Positions 45,654 through 55,552 of a DNA stretch of 64,000 bases are shown here, piece after piece. Position 1 is the first letter of the stretch. Each line of letters starts with the position of its first letter. The notes beneath the pieces are model-generated. The model was not told the DNA's origin and did not search any database. It saw only the letters and a program-made list of their open reading frames with translations. Source of the stretch: Brachybacterium paraconglomeratum (GTDB lineage: Bacteria; Actinomycetota; Actinomycetes; Actinomycetales; Dermabacteraceae). The DNA is taken from positions 62,001 through 126,000 of the forward strand of contig NZ_ML133854.1 in NCBI RefSeq assembly GCF_003994255.1. Direction: 5' to 3'. The translations under genes were made by a program, and so were the position numbers.

Positions 45654-46958
45654 GTGAACTCGTTCGTGCGCGCGCTGCGCACTCCCGAGCTGAGGGCGAA
45701 GATCCTCTTCACGCTCGGTCTGATCGCCGTCTACCGACTCGGCGTCTTCATCCCCACCCCGGGATTCGACGCCACCAACGTCATGATGTGCGCGGACCAG
45801 GCCGCCTCGGGTCAGGGCGCCAACGTGCTGGGCATGGTCAACATGTTCTCCGGCGGCGCGCTGCTGCAGCTGTCCATCTTCTCCCTCGGCGTGATGCCGT
45901 ACATCACCGCCTCGATCATCGTGCAGCTCCTGCGCGTGGTGATCCCGCGGTTCGAGGCCCTCCACAAGGAGGGCGCCTCCGGCACCGCCAAGCTCACCCA
46001 GTACACCCGCTATCTCACGATCGGTCTGGGCGTCCTCCAGGCCACCACGATCATCACGCTGGTGCGCTCGGGCAACTTCTTCGTCGGCTGCACCCTCGAG
46101 CTCGTTCCCGACCAGTCGATCCCGACCCTGCTGCTCATGGTGATGACCATGACCGTCGGCACGGTCCTGATCATGTTCATGGGCGAGATGATCACCGAGC
46201 GCGGCGTCGGCAACGGCATGTCGCTGATGATCTTCTCCTCGATCGCGGCGAGCTTCCCCGCCTCCTTCGGCCAGGTCTGGCAGCTCAAGGGCTGGATCAC
46301 CTTCTCCCTGGTGATGCTCGTGGGCCTGCTGATCATGGTCGGCATGGTGTTCGTCGAGCAGTCCCAGCGCCGCATCCCCGTGCAGTACGCCAAGCGCATG
46401 GTGGGACGGCGCATGTACGGCGGCACCTCCACCTACATCCCGATCAAGGTCAACCAGGCCGGCGTCATCCCCGTCATCTTCGCCTCCTCGATTCTCGCGC
46501 TGCCGCAGATGGCCGCCTCCTTCGGCGACCCGTCGGCCGGATGGGTGCAGTGGATCAACACGCACCTCGTCCTCGGCGCCTCCTTCTCGTGGATCTACGC
46601 CGTGGTGTACGTGGCCCTGATCGTCTTCTTCGCGTTCTTCTACGTCTCGATCACCTTCAACGCGGAGGAGATCGCCGACAACATGAAGAAGTACGGCGGC
46701 TTCGTCCCCAACGTGCGCGCGGGCAAGCCCACCGAGCGCTACCTGCGCTACGTCATCAACCGCATCCAGAGCGGCGGCGCCGTCTATCTCGCGGTGATCT
46801 GCCTGATCCCGCTGGTCGCGCTGTTCTACCTCGGCACCTCGCAGGACTTCCCGCTGGGCGGCGTCTCCCTCCTGATCGTGATCGGCGTGGGACTGGACAC
46901 CGTCAAGCAGATCGACGCGAAGCTCCAGCAGCACCACTACGAAGGGATTCTCCGGTGA
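45654..46958 (+). CDS. secY: Preprotein translocase subunit SecY
   Basis: 434 residues with ten transmembrane segments. The plug region GMVNMFSGGALLQLSIFSLGVMPYI and MGEMITERGVGNGMSLMIF are conserved, as is IPVQYAKRMVG. The C-terminal cytoplasmic tail KQIDAKLQQHHYEG is typical. GTG start follows CAGGAGGGAATCAG. It overlaps adk (GTGA). Confidence 0.98.
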   Translation: MNSFVRALRTPELRAKILFTLGLIAVYRLGVFIPTPGFDATNVMMCADQAASGQGANVLGMVNMFSGGALLQLSIFSLGVMPYITASIIVQLLRVVIPRFEALHKEGASGTAKLTQYTRYLTIGLGVLQATTIITLVRSGNFFVGCTLELVPDQSIPTLLLMVMTMTVGTVLIMFMGEMITERGVGNGMSLMIFSSIAASFPASFGQVWQLKGWITFSLVMLVGLLIMVGMVFVEQSQRRIPVQYAKRMVGRRMYGGTSTYIPIKVNQAGVIPVIFASSILALPQMAASFGDPSAGWVQWINTHLVLGASFSWIYAVVYVALIVFFAFFYVSITFNAEEIADNMKKYGGFVPNVRAGKPTERYLRYVINRIQSGGAVYLAVICLIPLVALFYLGTSQDFPLGGVSLLIVIGVGLDTVKQIDAKLQQHHYEGILR

Positions 46959-47563
46959 CCACCCCCACCGCCTCGAACGGCTCGACCGCCCCCGCCCGCC
47001 GCCTGCTGATCGTCGGCCCGCCCGGAGCGGGCAAGGGCACCCAGGCCGTGCGGGTCGCGGAGGAGCTCTCGATCCCCGCGATCTCCACCGGCGACATCTT
47101 CCGCGCCAACGTCTCGGGGCAGACCGAGCTCGGCGTCCTCGCGAAGTCCTACATGGACAAGGGCGAGTACGTCCCGGACTCCGTCACCAACGACATGGTG
47201 CGCTCGCGCCTGGCCGAGGCCGACGCCCAGGACGGCTTCCTGCTGGACGGCTACCCCCGCACCCTCGACCAGGTCGAGGCGCTCGACGGCATGCTCGCCG
47301 AGCTCGGCACCCCGCTGGACCTCGTGCTGCTGCTTGTGGTCGAGCAGGAGGAGGTCGTCCAGCGCCTGGTGGCGCGCGGCGCCGAGCAGGGCCGCAGCGA
47401 CGACACCGAGGAGACGATCCGTCGCCGCCTCGAGGTCTACGCCGAGCAGACCGCCCCGCTGATCGACGTCTACGAGCAGCGCGGCCTGGTGCGCCGCGTG
47501 GACGGCATGGCCCCGATCGACGAGGTCACCGCCGCGCTGCGCGAGGCCCTCGGCGCCCGATGA
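46955..47563 (+). CDS. adk: Adenylate kinase
   Basis: 202 residues. P-loop GPPGAGKGTQ at 21-30, STGDIFRANV and DGYPRTLDQVEAL follow. The lid is short and lacks the cysteine zinc site, the short type found in actinobacteria. An N-terminal Ser/Thr/Ala-rich extension of 15 residues is unusual but mild. It balances AMP, ADP and ATP. Overlaps secY and map by four bases each. Confidence 0.97.
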   Translation: MTTPTASNGSTAPARRLLIVGPPGAGKGTQAVRVAEELSIPAISTGDIFRANVSGQTELGVLAKSYMDKGEYVPDSVTNDMVRSRLAEADAQDGFLLDGYPRTLDQVEALDGMLAELGTPLDLVLLLVVEQEEVVQRLVARGAEQGRSDDTEETIRRRLEVYAEQTAPLIDVYEQRGLVRRVDGMAPIDEVTAALREALGAR

Positions 47564-48399
47564 GCCTCCTGCCCGAGCGGGTGGAGTGGAAGACGCCCGA
47601 GCAGATCGCGGTGATGCGGCGCAGCGGCCAGCTGCTGCACCGCGTCCACGACATGCTCGAGTCCGAGATCCGCCCCGGCATCACCACGGACGAGCTCGAC
47701 TCCCTCGCCCACACGATGATCCGCGACGCGGGGGCGACGCCGAACTTCCTGGGCTACCAGGGCTATCCGGCCACGCTCTGCATCAGCGTCAACGACGTCG
47801 TGGTCCACGGCATCCCCGACGCCCGCCCCCTCGAGGAGGGGGACGTCGTCTCCATCGACGGGGGCCTGATCATCGACGGCTGGCACTCGGACGCGGCCCG
47901 CACCCACATCGTGGGCCGGCCCCGCTCGGTCGGCGACGAGGACCTGGTGCGGATCACCGAGGAGGCGCTCTGGGCCGGGATCGCGGCGCTCGCCACCGCC
48001 GATCGCGTCGGCGACGTCGGCGCCGCGATCGAGGACTTCGTCGAGCAGGCGGCAGGGGAGTCCCTCTCCCACCTCGAGGGCTTCGGCGGCCACGGCATCG
48101 GCACCGCGATGCACCAGGCGCCCGACGTCATGAACTACCGGGTCCGCCCGCGCGGGCCGAAGGTGCGCCCGGGCCTGTGTGTCGCGATCGAGCCGATGCT
48201 GATCCAGGGCCAGGGGAACTGGGAGCTCGAGGACGACGAGTGGACCGTCCGCGCCACCGGCGGCGGCCGCGCCGCCCATGCCGAGCATTCGGTCGCCGTG
48301 ACCGAGCAGGGGCTGCTGGTGCTGACCGCCGGCGACGGGGGAGCGGCCGAGCTCGCCCGGCGCGGGGTCGTCGCCGCGCCCGATCCCCTCGCGGCCTGA
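47560..48399 (+). CDS. map: Methionine aminopeptidase, type I
   Basis: 279 residues. Metal ligands are in SIDGGLIIDGWHSDAARTH (two Asp), GGHGIGTAMHQAP (His), CVAIEPM (Glu) and AEHSVAVTEQG (Glu). It removes the start Met from nascent chains, matching its place with translation genes. No N-terminal SH3/zinc extension, so the class is MetAP Ia. Ends the secY-adk-map operon. Confidence 0.97.
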   Translation: MSLLPERVEWKTPEQIAVMRRSGQLLHRVHDMLESEIRPGITTDELDSLAHTMIRDAGATPNFLGYQGYPATLCISVNDVVVHGIPDARPLEEGDVVSIDGGLIIDGWHSDAARTHIVGRPRSVGDEDLVRITEEALWAGIAALATADRVGDVGAAIEDFVEQAAGESLSHLEGFGGHGIGTAMHQAPDVMNYRVRPRGPKVRPGLCVAIEPMLIQGQGNWELEDDEWTVRATGGGRAAHAEHSVAVTEQGLLVLTAGDGGAAELARRGVVAAPDPLAA

Positions 48400-48756
48400 G
48401 CCGGCAGGCTCCGTCCGCCCGGCGCGGGGCCGCCCCGTCGACGGGCGGGGCGGGGGAGTGGGGCGAACGTGATGGGCATCATCGCGTCGGCCCTCGCCGA
48501 ATCCGGACCTCGCGTGTAGGCTGGTCCATCGGGTGTGCTCCGATCGCGCGTGCGAACGTGTGCTCGTGCAGTCCCGTCGTGCCGCCCGTCCGGCAGGTCC
48601 TCGAGGCCGCAGGGCGAGGCCGACGCACTGCCTCGGCGCCACCCTCGTCGATCACCGTACCGTCACCCGACGGTCGGTGTGCAGGGCCTGGGAAACCAGG
48701 AACCAAGTACGCGGAACTCGGCCCCGGCTTCGCCGGAGGCGGGAGATTGGGGAGGC
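48400..48756 (+). promoter_or_regulatory. Upstream region and promoter of infA
   Basis: 357-base gap. TAGGCT at 48517-48522 is a good -10 box, 235 bases before infA, with no clear -35. The stretch GGGGCCGCCCCGTCGACGGGCGGGGCGGGG near 48425 is a GC-rich inverted region likely to end the map transcript. GGGGAGG precedes the infA ATG. No gene fits elsewhere in the gap. Confidence 0.5.
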
Positions 48757-48978
48757 ATGGCGAAGAAGGACGGAGTGATCGAGGTCGAGGGCACGGTCAC
48801 GGAGGCGCTCGCGAACGCGCGCTTCCGCGTCGAGCTCGACAACGGGCACATGGTGCTCGCGCACATCTCCGGAAAGATGCGCCAGCACTACATCCGCATC
48901 CTTCCCGAGGACCGTGTGGTCGTCGAGCTGAGCCCCTATGACCTCGACCGGGGCCGCATCGTCTACCGCTACAAGTGA
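48757..48978 (+). CDS. infA: Translation initiation factor IF-1
   Basis: 73 residues, standard OB fold: [57 protein letters not shown] at 48757 follows GGGGAGGC. Lies upstream of rpmJ with the actinobacterial order infA-rpmJ-rpsM-rpsK-rpoA-rplQ. Confidence 0.98.
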   Translation: MAKKDGVIEVEGTVTEALANARFRVELDNGHMVLAHISGKMRQHYIRILPEDRVVVELSPYDLDRGRIVYRYK

Positions 48979-49000
48979 TCGTCCCGGGAGAAGGAAAGCT

Positions 49001-49114
49001 ATGAAGGTCAAGCCGAGCGTCAAGCCGATCTGTGACAACTGCAAGGTGATCCGTCGCCACTCGCGCGTCATGGTCATCTGCTCGAACCCCCGTCACAAGC
49101 AGCGCCAGGGCTGA
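49001..49114 (+). CDS. rpmJ: 50S ribosomal protein L36
   Basis: 37 residues: [19 protein letters not shown] then [15 protein letters not shown]. It carries the zinc ligands Cys11, Cys14, Cys27 and His32, so it is the zinc-binding form. ATG follows GAGAAGGAAAGCT. Confidence 0.98.
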   Translation: MKVKPSVKPICDNCKVIRRHSRVMVICSNPRHKQRQG

Positions 49115-49334
49115 GCGGAGCGATCCGCCCGTCCCGGCCCCTGCCGTGACAGCCGCCGCCAGGCGGCACGCCCCGCAGCGCGGGGCACCCCGCCCGCATC
49201 GCGGGCACCACACAAATGAAGAGACGACACCACCGGCATCGGCCGGTCACCCGCAGGACGGAGGCTGCGGCGTCGGGGAGACAGTCCCGGCGAGGTGTCG
49301 GCTCAGGCCTCCGAGACAGTAGGAGAATCTGCAC
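49115..49334 (+). other. Gap between rpmJ and rpsM
   Basis: 220 bases with several short GC stems (for example GCCGCC/GGCGGC and CCCCGC/GCGGGG at 49148-49184) followed by the only AT-rich patch, ACACAAATGAAGAGACGAC. No clear promoter boxes. Confidence 0.3.
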
Positions 49335-49709
49335 ATGGCACGTCTGGTGGGAGTGGACCTTCCGCGCGAGAAGCGCCTCGAGGTCGCCCTGACGTACATC
49401 TTCGGCATGGGACGCACGCGCGCCCAGGAGACCCTCGCCGCGACCGGCGTCTCCGGCGACAAGCGGGTCCGTGAGGTGAGCGACGAGGAGCTCGTCCAGC
49501 TCCGCGATCACATCGAGGCGAACTACATGGTCGAGGGCGACCTCCGCCGCGAGGTGGCCGCCGACATCCGCCGCAAGGTCGAGATCGGCAGCTACCAGGG
49601 GCTGCGCCACCGCCGCGGCCTGCCCGTCCACGGTCAGCGCACGAAGACCAACGCCCGCACCCGCAAGGGTCCGAAGCGCACGGTCGCCGGCAAGAAGAAG
49701 GCTCGCTGA
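49335..49709 (+). CDS. rpsM: 30S ribosomal protein S13
   Basis: 124 residues. [24 protein letters not shown] and the basic [21 protein letters not shown] tail are conserved; the tail contacts P-site tRNA. ATG follows AGTAGGAGAATCTGC. Confidence 0.98.
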   Translation: MARLVGVDLPREKRLEVALTYIFGMGRTRAQETLAATGVSGDKRVREVSDEELVQLRDHIEANYMVEGDLRREVAADIRRKVEIGSYQGLRHRRGLPVHGQRTKTNARTRKGPKRTVAGKKKAR

Positions 49710-49818
49710 TCCGCGGCATCCGCTGATCGGCCGCCCGGCTCCGTCCCCGGAGCCCGCAGTCACTTCGCGCCGCTGAGGGAACCGGCGCACCCCCACACCA
49801 CCAGAGGAGTTCTGCCGC

Positions 49819-50223
49819 ATGGCAACCAAGACCCGTCAGGCCGCTGCGCGCAAGCCGCGCCGCAAGGACAAGAAGAACATCGTCAACGGCCAGGCCCACA
49901 TCAAGAGCACGTTCAACAACACCATCGTGTCCATCACGGACCCGACCGGCGCCGTCATCTCCTGGGCCTCCGCCGGCCAGGTGGGCTTCAAGGGCTCGCG
50001 CAAGTCGACCCCGTACGCCGCGCAGATGGCCGCCGAGGCCGCCGCGCGCCAGGCGCAGGAGCACGGACTGAAGAAGGTCGACGTCTTCGTGAAGGGCCCG
50101 GGCTCGGGCCGCGAGACCGCGATCCGCTCGCTCACCGCGACCGGCCTCGAGGTGGGCTCGATCCAGGACGTCACCCCGCAGCCGCACAACGGCACCCGTC
50201 CGGCCAAGCGCCGCCGCGTCTGA
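49819..50223 (+). CDS. rpsK: 30S ribosomal protein S11
   Basis: 134 residues. [21 protein letters not shown] and [15 protein letters not shown] are the standard blocks; forms the platform near the Shine-Dalgarno site. No rpsD follows, unlike E. coli and Bacillus alpha operons; in actinobacteria S4 is usually encoded elsewhere. Confidence 0.98.
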   Translation: MATKTRQAAARKPRRKDKKNIVNGQAHIKSTFNNTIVSITDPTGAVISWASAGQVGFKGSRKSTPYAAQMAAEAAARQAQEHGLKKVDVFVKGPGSGRETAIRSLTATGLEVGSIQDVTPQPHNGTRPAKRRRV

Positions 50224-50351
50224 TCCCGTCGGCCGTGACGACGGGACGCCCCGCTCGTCACGGTCGACCGTGTCGGGCGGGGTCTCCCGCGCCCGGCGTC
50301 CCCGGACCCCTCGCGGGTCACCCCCGTCTTCCAGGCCCACCGCCCCCTTCT

Positions 50352-50373
50352 GAGCGTCATATGGCGGACGCTC
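50352..50373 (+). other. Small hairpin before rpoA
   Basis: GAGCGTC and GACGCTC form a 7-bp stem with the loop ATATGGCG, ending 16 bases before the rpoA start. It is placed to affect rpoA translation or mRNA processing. A longer GC inverted repeat (CGGGACGCCCCGC with GGCGGGG...CCCG) lies about 80 bases further up. Confidence 0.4.
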
Positions 50374-50389
50374 GCCGAAAGGATCCACA

Positions 50390-51385
50390 GTGCTCATTGC
50401 ACAGCGCCCCACGCTGACCGAAGAGGTCGTGTCGGACAACCGCTCCCGGTTCGTCATCGAGCCGCTCGAGCCGGGCTTCGGCTACACCCTCGGCAACTCC
50501 CTGCGCCGCACCCTGCTGTCCTCCATCCCCGGCGCCGCGGTCACCTCGATCCGCATCGACGGCGTGCTGCACGAGTTCAGCACCGTCCCCGGCGTCAAGG
50601 AGGACATCACCGAGGTCATCCTCAACATCAAGAACCTCGTCGTCTCCTCGGAGAACGACGAGCCGGTCGTGATGTACCTGCGCCGCGAGGAGGCCGGCCG
50701 CGTCACCGCCGCCGACATCACCCCACCGGCCGGCGTGGAGATCCACAACCCCGACCTGCACATCGCGACCCTCAACGAGAAGGGCCGCCTGGAGGTCGAG
50801 CTGATCGTCGAGCGCGGCCGCGGCTACGTCTCCGCCGCGCAGAACAAGGGCGTCGACGGCGAGATCGGCCGGGTCCCGGTCGACTCGATCTACTCGCCCG
50901 TGCTGAAGGTGACCTACAAGGTCGAGGCGACCCGTGTCGAGCAGCGCACCGACTTCGACAAGCTGATCGTCGACGTCGAGACCAAGCCGGCCATCAGCCC
51001 CCGCGACGCGGTGGCCTCGGCGGGCAAGACCCTGGTCGAGCTGTTCGGCCTGGCCCACGAGCTGAACCAGGAGGCGGAGGGCATCGAGATCGGCCCCTCT
51101 CCCACCGACCAGGCGCTGGCCGCTGATCTGGCCCTGCCGATCAACGACCTGAACCTCACGGTCCGCTCGTACAACTGCCTGATGCGCGAGGGCGTCCACA
51201 CCGTCGGCGAGCTGACCGCCCGCTCCGAGGCGGACCTGCTCGACATCCGCAACTTCGGACAGAAGTCCATCGACGAGGTCAAGGCGAAGCTCGCCGAGCT
51301 CGGGCTGTCGCTGAAGGACTCCCCGGCCGGGTTCGACCCCGCGGCCCTGGACTCCTACTCCGACGACTTCGGCGACCAGTACTGA
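50390..51385 (+). CDS. rpoA: DNA-directed RNA polymerase alpha subunit
   Basis: 331 residues. The N-terminal assembly domain has [20 protein letters not shown]. The C-terminal domain (about 245-310) has [20 protein letters not shown] and [14 protein letters not shown], which bind upstream DNA and activators. GTG start follows AAAGGATCCACA. It is followed by rplQ after 27 bases. Confidence 0.98.
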   Translation: MLIAQRPTLTEEVVSDNRSRFVIEPLEPGFGYTLGNSLRRTLLSSIPGAAVTSIRIDGVLHEFSTVPGVKEDITEVILNIKNLVVSSENDEPVVMYLRREEAGRVTAADITPPAGVEIHNPDLHIATLNEKGRLEVELIVERGRGYVSAAQNKGVDGEIGRVPVDSIYSPVLKVTYKVEATRVEQRTDFDKLIVDVETKPAISPRDAVASAGKTLVELFGLAHELNQEAEGIEIGPSPTDQALAADLALPINDLNLTVRSYNCLMREGVHTVGELTARSEADLLDIRNFGQKSIDEVKAKLAELGLSLKDSPAGFDPAALDSYSDDFGDQY

Positions 51386-51412
51386 CCTTCACTTCCACCA
51401 AGGAGAACGACC

Positions 51413-51913
51413 ATGCCTGCACCCACCAAGGGCGCGCGCCTCGGCGGATCCCCCGCGCACGAGCGGATGATCATCGCGGGCCTCGCCACCGAGCTGTTCC
51501 GCCACGGCCGGATCACCACCACCGAGACCAAGGCCAAGCGCCTGCGTCCCCACGCGGAGCGTCTGATCACCCAGGCGAAGAAGGGCGATCTCGCCTCCCG
51601 TCGCCGCGTGATGCAGACCGTCCGTGACAAGGGCGTCGTCTACCAGCTCTTCGAGGAGATCGCACCGACCTTCTCCGAGCGTCCCGGCGGCTACACCCGC
51701 ATCACCAAGATCGGCCCCCGCAAGGGCGACAACGCCCCGATGGCCGTCATCGAGCTGGTCACGGAGGAGTACTCCGCGAAGCAGTCCGTGGTGAAGGAGG
51801 CCGAGGGCGCCGCGAAGAACGCGTCCAAGGCCGAGGAGACCCCGGTCGCCGAGACCGAGGCCCCCGCCGCCGCGGAGTCCACCGACGAGTCCGAGGAGAC
51901 CAAGGAGGCCTGA
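51413..51913 (+). CDS. rplQ: 50S ribosomal protein L17
   Basis: 166 residues. The core (about 1-120) has [21 protein letters not shown] and [20 protein letters not shown]. The last 45 residues are an acidic Glu/Ala/Thr-rich tail absent from E. coli L17 but common in actinobacteria. Ends the alpha operon at a terminator 60 bases on. Confidence 0.97.
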   Translation: MPAPTKGARLGGSPAHERMIIAGLATELFRHGRITTTETKAKRLRPHAERLITQAKKGDLASRRRVMQTVRDKGVVYQLFEEIAPTFSERPGGYTRITKIGPRKGDNAPMAVIELVTEEYSAKQSVVKEAEGAAKNASKAEETPVAETEAPAAAESTDESEETKEA

Positions 51914-51972
51914 TCCGGGCCGCCTGATCCTCGCGGCTCGCAGGGCCGCCGCGCCGCAGGGCGCACACCGCC

Positions 51973-52012
51973 GAGGGCGGGCCGACGGGAGAGATCCCGA
52001 CGGCCCGCCCTC
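51973..52012 (+). terminator. Terminator of rpoA-rplQ
   Basis: GAGGGCGGGCCGACGGGA pairs with TCCCGACGGCCCGCCCTC (one A-A mismatch) around a GAGA loop. Confidence 0.75.
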
Positions 52013-52273
52013 GTCGTGCGTCCGGGGCCGGCAGGGCCCCGGATGCTCCGACCGGGGGCCGTCGGATCCGACTGCCGGCGACCCCTCACGAGGCCACCGA
52101 GGACGGGACGAGGAACACTCGTTCTTTGTGCGATCGTGACCGGCTCGTCGCGATGCGTTCGTGGCCGTGGACTACGGTGGTCGGTGCCCGGCTGCGTACC
52201 CGTCGACCGCTCCATGCCTCGGCGACGCGCCTCGGGATCCCCCCCCCGCCCCCTCTCCTCCGGAGCCTTCGTG
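52013..52273 (+). promoter_or_regulatory. Upstream region of the SLH amidase
   Basis: TACGGT at about 52173-52178 is the best -10 candidate, giving a leader of about 90 bases. No -35 is clear. GGAG at 52262-52265 is the ribosome site, eight bases before the ATG. The open frame extending upstream of 52274 is not protein-like. Confidence 0.4.
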
Positions 52274-54346
52274 ATGTCCCACCGGACCCTTCCCCCCGAG
52301 TCCGACGCCCGCCCCCTCTCCCTCAGCCGCCGCACGCTGATGGCGGCGACCGCCGCCGCGGTGCCCGCCGGAGCCGTCGTGCTCGGCGCGGCTCCCGCCC
52401 TGGCCGACCCGACCGTCACCGACGGCGAGACCCGCGTGGTCGACGTGCCGCTGGCGGATGCCCCGCTGGTCGAGGCCGACGGCGTCCAGGTGCGTGACCT
52501 CCCCGAGCAGCCCGGCACCATGGTGGGCGTGACCTGGCCGAGCGAGTCCGATGCGCCCGAGGTGCAGGTCCGCGGCATGGACCAGGACGGGCAGTGGACC
52601 CCCTGGGAGCCGCTCGAGACCGCCGAGGACCCGGAGACGGGCGAGGACGCCCCCGGCACCGAATGCGCCTGGGTGGGCGTCGTCGGAGCGCTCCAGGTGC
52701 GGGCCGAGCTCGACGGGGCCGACGTCACCGAGCAGCTCACCGCCCACGTCATCACCACCTCGCCCACCGCCGAGGACGCGGTCGTCGCCCAGAGGGCGGG
52801 CGCCCCGCAGCCGATGTCGACCGCCGCCCAGCAGGACATGGCCGCGACCGCCGCCGCGACGACGATGGCGAACCCCGCCACCCCGGTCCTCGGGCCGGGC
52901 GCGCCCTCCTACACCTCCCGCGCCGGCTGGGGCGCGAACGAGGGCCTCGTGCGCGGCACGAGCGGCTCCGACCAGCTCAAGGCCGTGGTCATCCACCACA
53001 CCGCCGGCACCAACAGCTACTCCTCCTCGCAGTCCGCGGAGCTGGTGCGAGGAATCCTGACCTACCACACGCAGACCCTGGGCTGGGCCGACATCGGCTA
53101 CAACGTGCTGGTGTCCAAGTACGGGCAGATCTTCGAGGGCCGCAGCGGCGGCCTGCACCGCAACATCACCGGCGCCCACGCCTACGGCTTCAACACCGGC
53201 TCCTTCGGCATCTCCGTGATGGGCAACTACCAGAGCACCGCCGCGCCGTCCGCCGCCCGCGCGGCCGTCGCACGCCTGGTGGGCTGGAAGCTGCTGAGCA
53301 CCTTCCAGATCAAGGTCGCCTCCACCTCCTCCTGGACCCCGGGCTCCGGCACCCGCTTCCCCGCGGGGAAGACGATCGCGCTGCCGAAGATGTTCGGCCA
53401 CCGGGACGTGAACTACACCGACTGCCCCGGCAATGCGCTGTACAACCAGTTCGGGAGCCTGCGCACCGAGGCGCAGCGCGCGATCGACGGCGGCTGGAAG
53501 GAGCACCTCTGGGCCTTCCAGGGCGCCGGCGGCTCCTCGAAGCTCGGCTACGTGGTGAAGTCCGCGCACCAGACGGGCAAGTACACCGCGACCGTGCTCA
53601 CCAAGGGGCTGATCCTGCAGGAGAGCGGCGGCAATGCCTCCGGCCACGCGACCCCCTTCGCGAAGCAGTGGGCCGCCTCGTGGGGACGCCCGGCGAAGGC
53701 CGACTCCCAGGACGGCGACCGCCGCATCCAGGCCTTCCAGAACGGCGTGGCCGCGAACGAGGGCGGGAGGGTCCGCTTCGTGACCCCGTACTTCCGCGAC
53801 GTCTCCCCGTCGCGGGTGTTCTTCCTCGAGATCACCGACCTCGCGGCGCGCGGGATCACCAAGGGCTGGGGAACCCCGCCGAACGCGGAGTTCCGGCCGA
53901 ACGAGGACAACCTGCGCGATGCGATGATCGCCTTCATCTACCGTGCGAAGGGCAGCCCCGCCTACACCGCGCCGAAGACCTCCCCGTTCACGGACGTGAG
54001 CCCCTCCAAGCCCTTCTACAAGGAGATCTGCTGGGCGTACGACGAGGGGATCTCCCGCGGCTGGGGCACCGGGTCGAACCGCACGTTCCGCCCGTACGAG
54101 GAGGTCAAGCGCGACGCCGTCGCGGCCTTCCTCTACCGCGCCGCCGGGGTGAACCACACGAGCACCAACAGCGGCTTCTCCGACGTCCCCGCCTCGCACG
54201 TCTTCGCCAAGGAGATCACCTGGCTGTCGAAGGCGGGCATCGCCCGCGGCTGGGACGACGGCACCTTCCGCCCGAACGCCTTCATCAAGCGCGACCAGAT
54301 GGCCACGTTCATGATGCGGTGGCTGAAGCACACCGGAAGGGCCTGA
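52274..54346 (+). CDS. Exported N-acetylmuramoyl-L-alanine amidase (PGRP/Amidase_2) with three SLH domains
   Basis: 690 residues. LSRRTLMAA near residue 20 is a twin-arginine signal with cleavage near APALA-D (about 45). A beta-rich N-terminal region (about 45-205) precedes the amidase domain (about 210-385): SRAGWGANE, VVIHHTAGTNS with the zinc His, GAHAYGFNTGSFGISVMGNY, and MFGHRDVNYTDCPG with the last zinc ligands. Three S-layer-homology repeats close the chain, beginning FRDVSPSRVFF (about 505), FTDVSPSKPFY (about 571) and FSDVPASHVFA (about 634). It should be held on the wall by SLH domains and cut stem peptides from glycan. The next gene, one base on, is a pyruvyltransferase that could make the SLH ligand. 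Confidence 0.92.
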   Translation: MSHRTLPPESDARPLSLSRRTLMAATAAAVPAGAVVLGAAPALADPTVTDGETRVVDVPLADAPLVEADGVQVRDLPEQPGTMVGVTWPSESDAPEVQVRGMDQDGQWTPWEPLETAEDPETGEDAPGTECAWVGVVGALQVRAELDGADVTEQLTAHVITTSPTAEDAVVAQRAGAPQPMSTAAQQDMAATAAATTMANPATPVLGPGAPSYTSRAGWGANEGLVRGTSGSDQLKAVVIHHTAGTNSYSSSQSAELVRGILTYHTQTLGWADIGYNVLVSKYGQIFEGRSGGLHRNITGAHAYGFNTGSFGISVMGNYQSTAAPSAARAAVARLVGWKLLSTFQIKVASTSSWTPGSGTRFPAGKTIALPKMFGHRDVNYTDCPGNALYNQFGSLRTEAQRAIDGGWKEHLWAFQGAGGSSKLGYVVKSAHQTGKYTATVLTKGLILQESGGNASGHATPFAKQWAASWGRPAKADSQDGDRRIQAFQNGVAANEGGRVRFVTPYFRDVSPSRVFFLEITDLAARGITKGWGTPPNAEFRPNEDNLRDAMIAFIYRAKGSPAYTAPKTSPFTDVSPSKPFYKEICWAYDEGISRGWGTGSNRTFRPYEEVKRDAVAAFLYRAAGVNHTSTNSGFSDVPASHVFAKEITWLSKAGIARGWDDGTFRPNAFIKRDQMATFMMRWLKHTGRA

Positions 54347-54347
54347 G

Positions 54348-55505
54348 GTGCGGCTCTTCCGTCGACGCTCCTCGGGGTCGTCCTTCTCGCCGGCGGAGTC
54401 CGCGACGCTCCGCACGAGCTTCTCCGGCCCTGTCGAGGCGCCGTTCTACCTCGTCTCGATGGCGGGCTATCCGAACTTCGGCGACGAGCTGATCGCACGG
54501 CGCTGGATCGAGCACCTCGCGATCCACCGGCCGGACGAGGAGGTGTGGCTGGACTGCCGCTTCCCCGGCACGGCCAGCGCGCTGTTCGGGGGCCTCCACC
54601 CGCGCCTGCGCGTGACCGATGCCGTCTTCCGGGCGGTCGAGGACTCGCTGCGGGGCTCGCGCCGCCCGGTCGAGGACATCGTCGCCCACCTCGGCACCCC
54701 GCTCTACGACGCGCCGCTGCTCGCGCTGCGCGAGGCCCGCTCCCTGCACCTGCTCGGCGGCGGCTTCGTCAACGCCGTCTGGCCCGAGAACGCGCACCTG
54801 GTGCGGGCGATGCGGGCGGCGGCGGAGATCAGCGGCGCCCCGCTGCTCGCGACCGGTCAGGGGCTCGCCCCCTTCGGCGAGGAGCAGCTGACGGGCTTCG
54901 ACCACGTCGGCGTGCGGGACGCCGCCAGCGCCGAGAAGCTCGGCATCTCCAGCGGCGTCGACGACGCGTATCTCGTCGAGCAGGCACCCGAGCGGGTCGA
55001 CGACCAGGAGCCGGAGCTCGTGCTCTGCGTGCAGTCCGACGCGCTGGACGAGGGCTCCTTCGAGCGGCTCGTCGCCCATGTGCGCGAGACCGTCGCCTCC
55101 CTCGGCATCCCGCGCGAGCGCACCCGCTACGTCGAGGCGCTGCCCGGCGGGGACCACGCCGGCTTCGAGCGTCTGAAGGATCTCGTGGCGGAGGACGGCT
55201 TCGTCCCCTTCACGAGCTTCTGGCGCGGCGAGCTCGCACCGGCGGCGCACCAGGTGTGGATCACCACGCGCTTCCATCACCACCTCGTGGCCTCGCTGCA
55301 CGGGGCGCGGGGGATGGCGCTCAGCGCCCGCAGCGGCTACTACGACGTGAAGCACGGCTCCCTCGTGGAGCTCGGCAGCGGCTGGCGGGTCTCGGACGGC
55401 ACGGGAGAGGTCCCGACCCTCGCCGATCTCGAGCGCCCCGGCTCCTTCGAGGACGCGATCACGCGCAAGCGCCGCGAGGCCGAGATGCTGTACGGCACCT
55501 CCTGA
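54348..55505 (+). CDS. Polysaccharide pyruvyl transferase family protein (CsaB-like)
   Basis: 385 residues, cytoplasmic. YLVSMAGYPNFGDELIARRW near residue 35 is the N-terminal motif of pyruvyltransferases (GxxNxGDE). LHLLGGGFVNAVWPENAHLV and TTRFHHHLVASLHGARGMAL near 315 are the middle and C-terminal blocks. These enzymes add ketal pyruvate from PEP to wall polysaccharide; in Bacillus, CsaB pyruvylation creates the ligand for SLH domains. GTG starts one base after the amidase stop, so the two are surely co-transcribed. The link to SLH anchoring is an inference from this pairing. Confidence 0.85.
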   Translation: MRLFRRRSSGSSFSPAESATLRTSFSGPVEAPFYLVSMAGYPNFGDELIARRWIEHLAIHRPDEEVWLDCRFPGTASALFGGLHPRLRVTDAVFRAVEDSLRGSRRPVEDIVAHLGTPLYDAPLLALREARSLHLLGGGFVNAVWPENAHLVRAMRAAAEISGAPLLATGQGLAPFGEEQLTGFDHVGVRDAASAEKLGISSGVDDAYLVEQAPERVDDQEPELVLCVQSDALDEGSFERLVAHVRETVASLGIPRERTRYVEALPGGDHAGFERLKDLVAEDGFVPFTSFWRGELAPAAHQVWITTRFHHHLVASLHGARGMALSARSGYYDVKHGSLVELGSGWRVSDGTGEVPTLADLERPGSFEDAITRKRREAEMLYGTS

Positions 55506-55552
55506 GCCGGTGCAGCCGGGGCCGGCGGCATCGCCGGAGCGGACTGGCGGAC

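Noticed and set aside
48400..48756. A second small gene between map and infA
   Set aside because: Open frames are short, lack ribosome sites and have shadow-type composition; the promoter and leader explain the gap.
50224..50389. Missing rpsD (S4) between rpsK and rpoA as a deletion
   Set aside because: Absence from the alpha operon is normal in actinobacteria, where S4 is encoded elsewhere.
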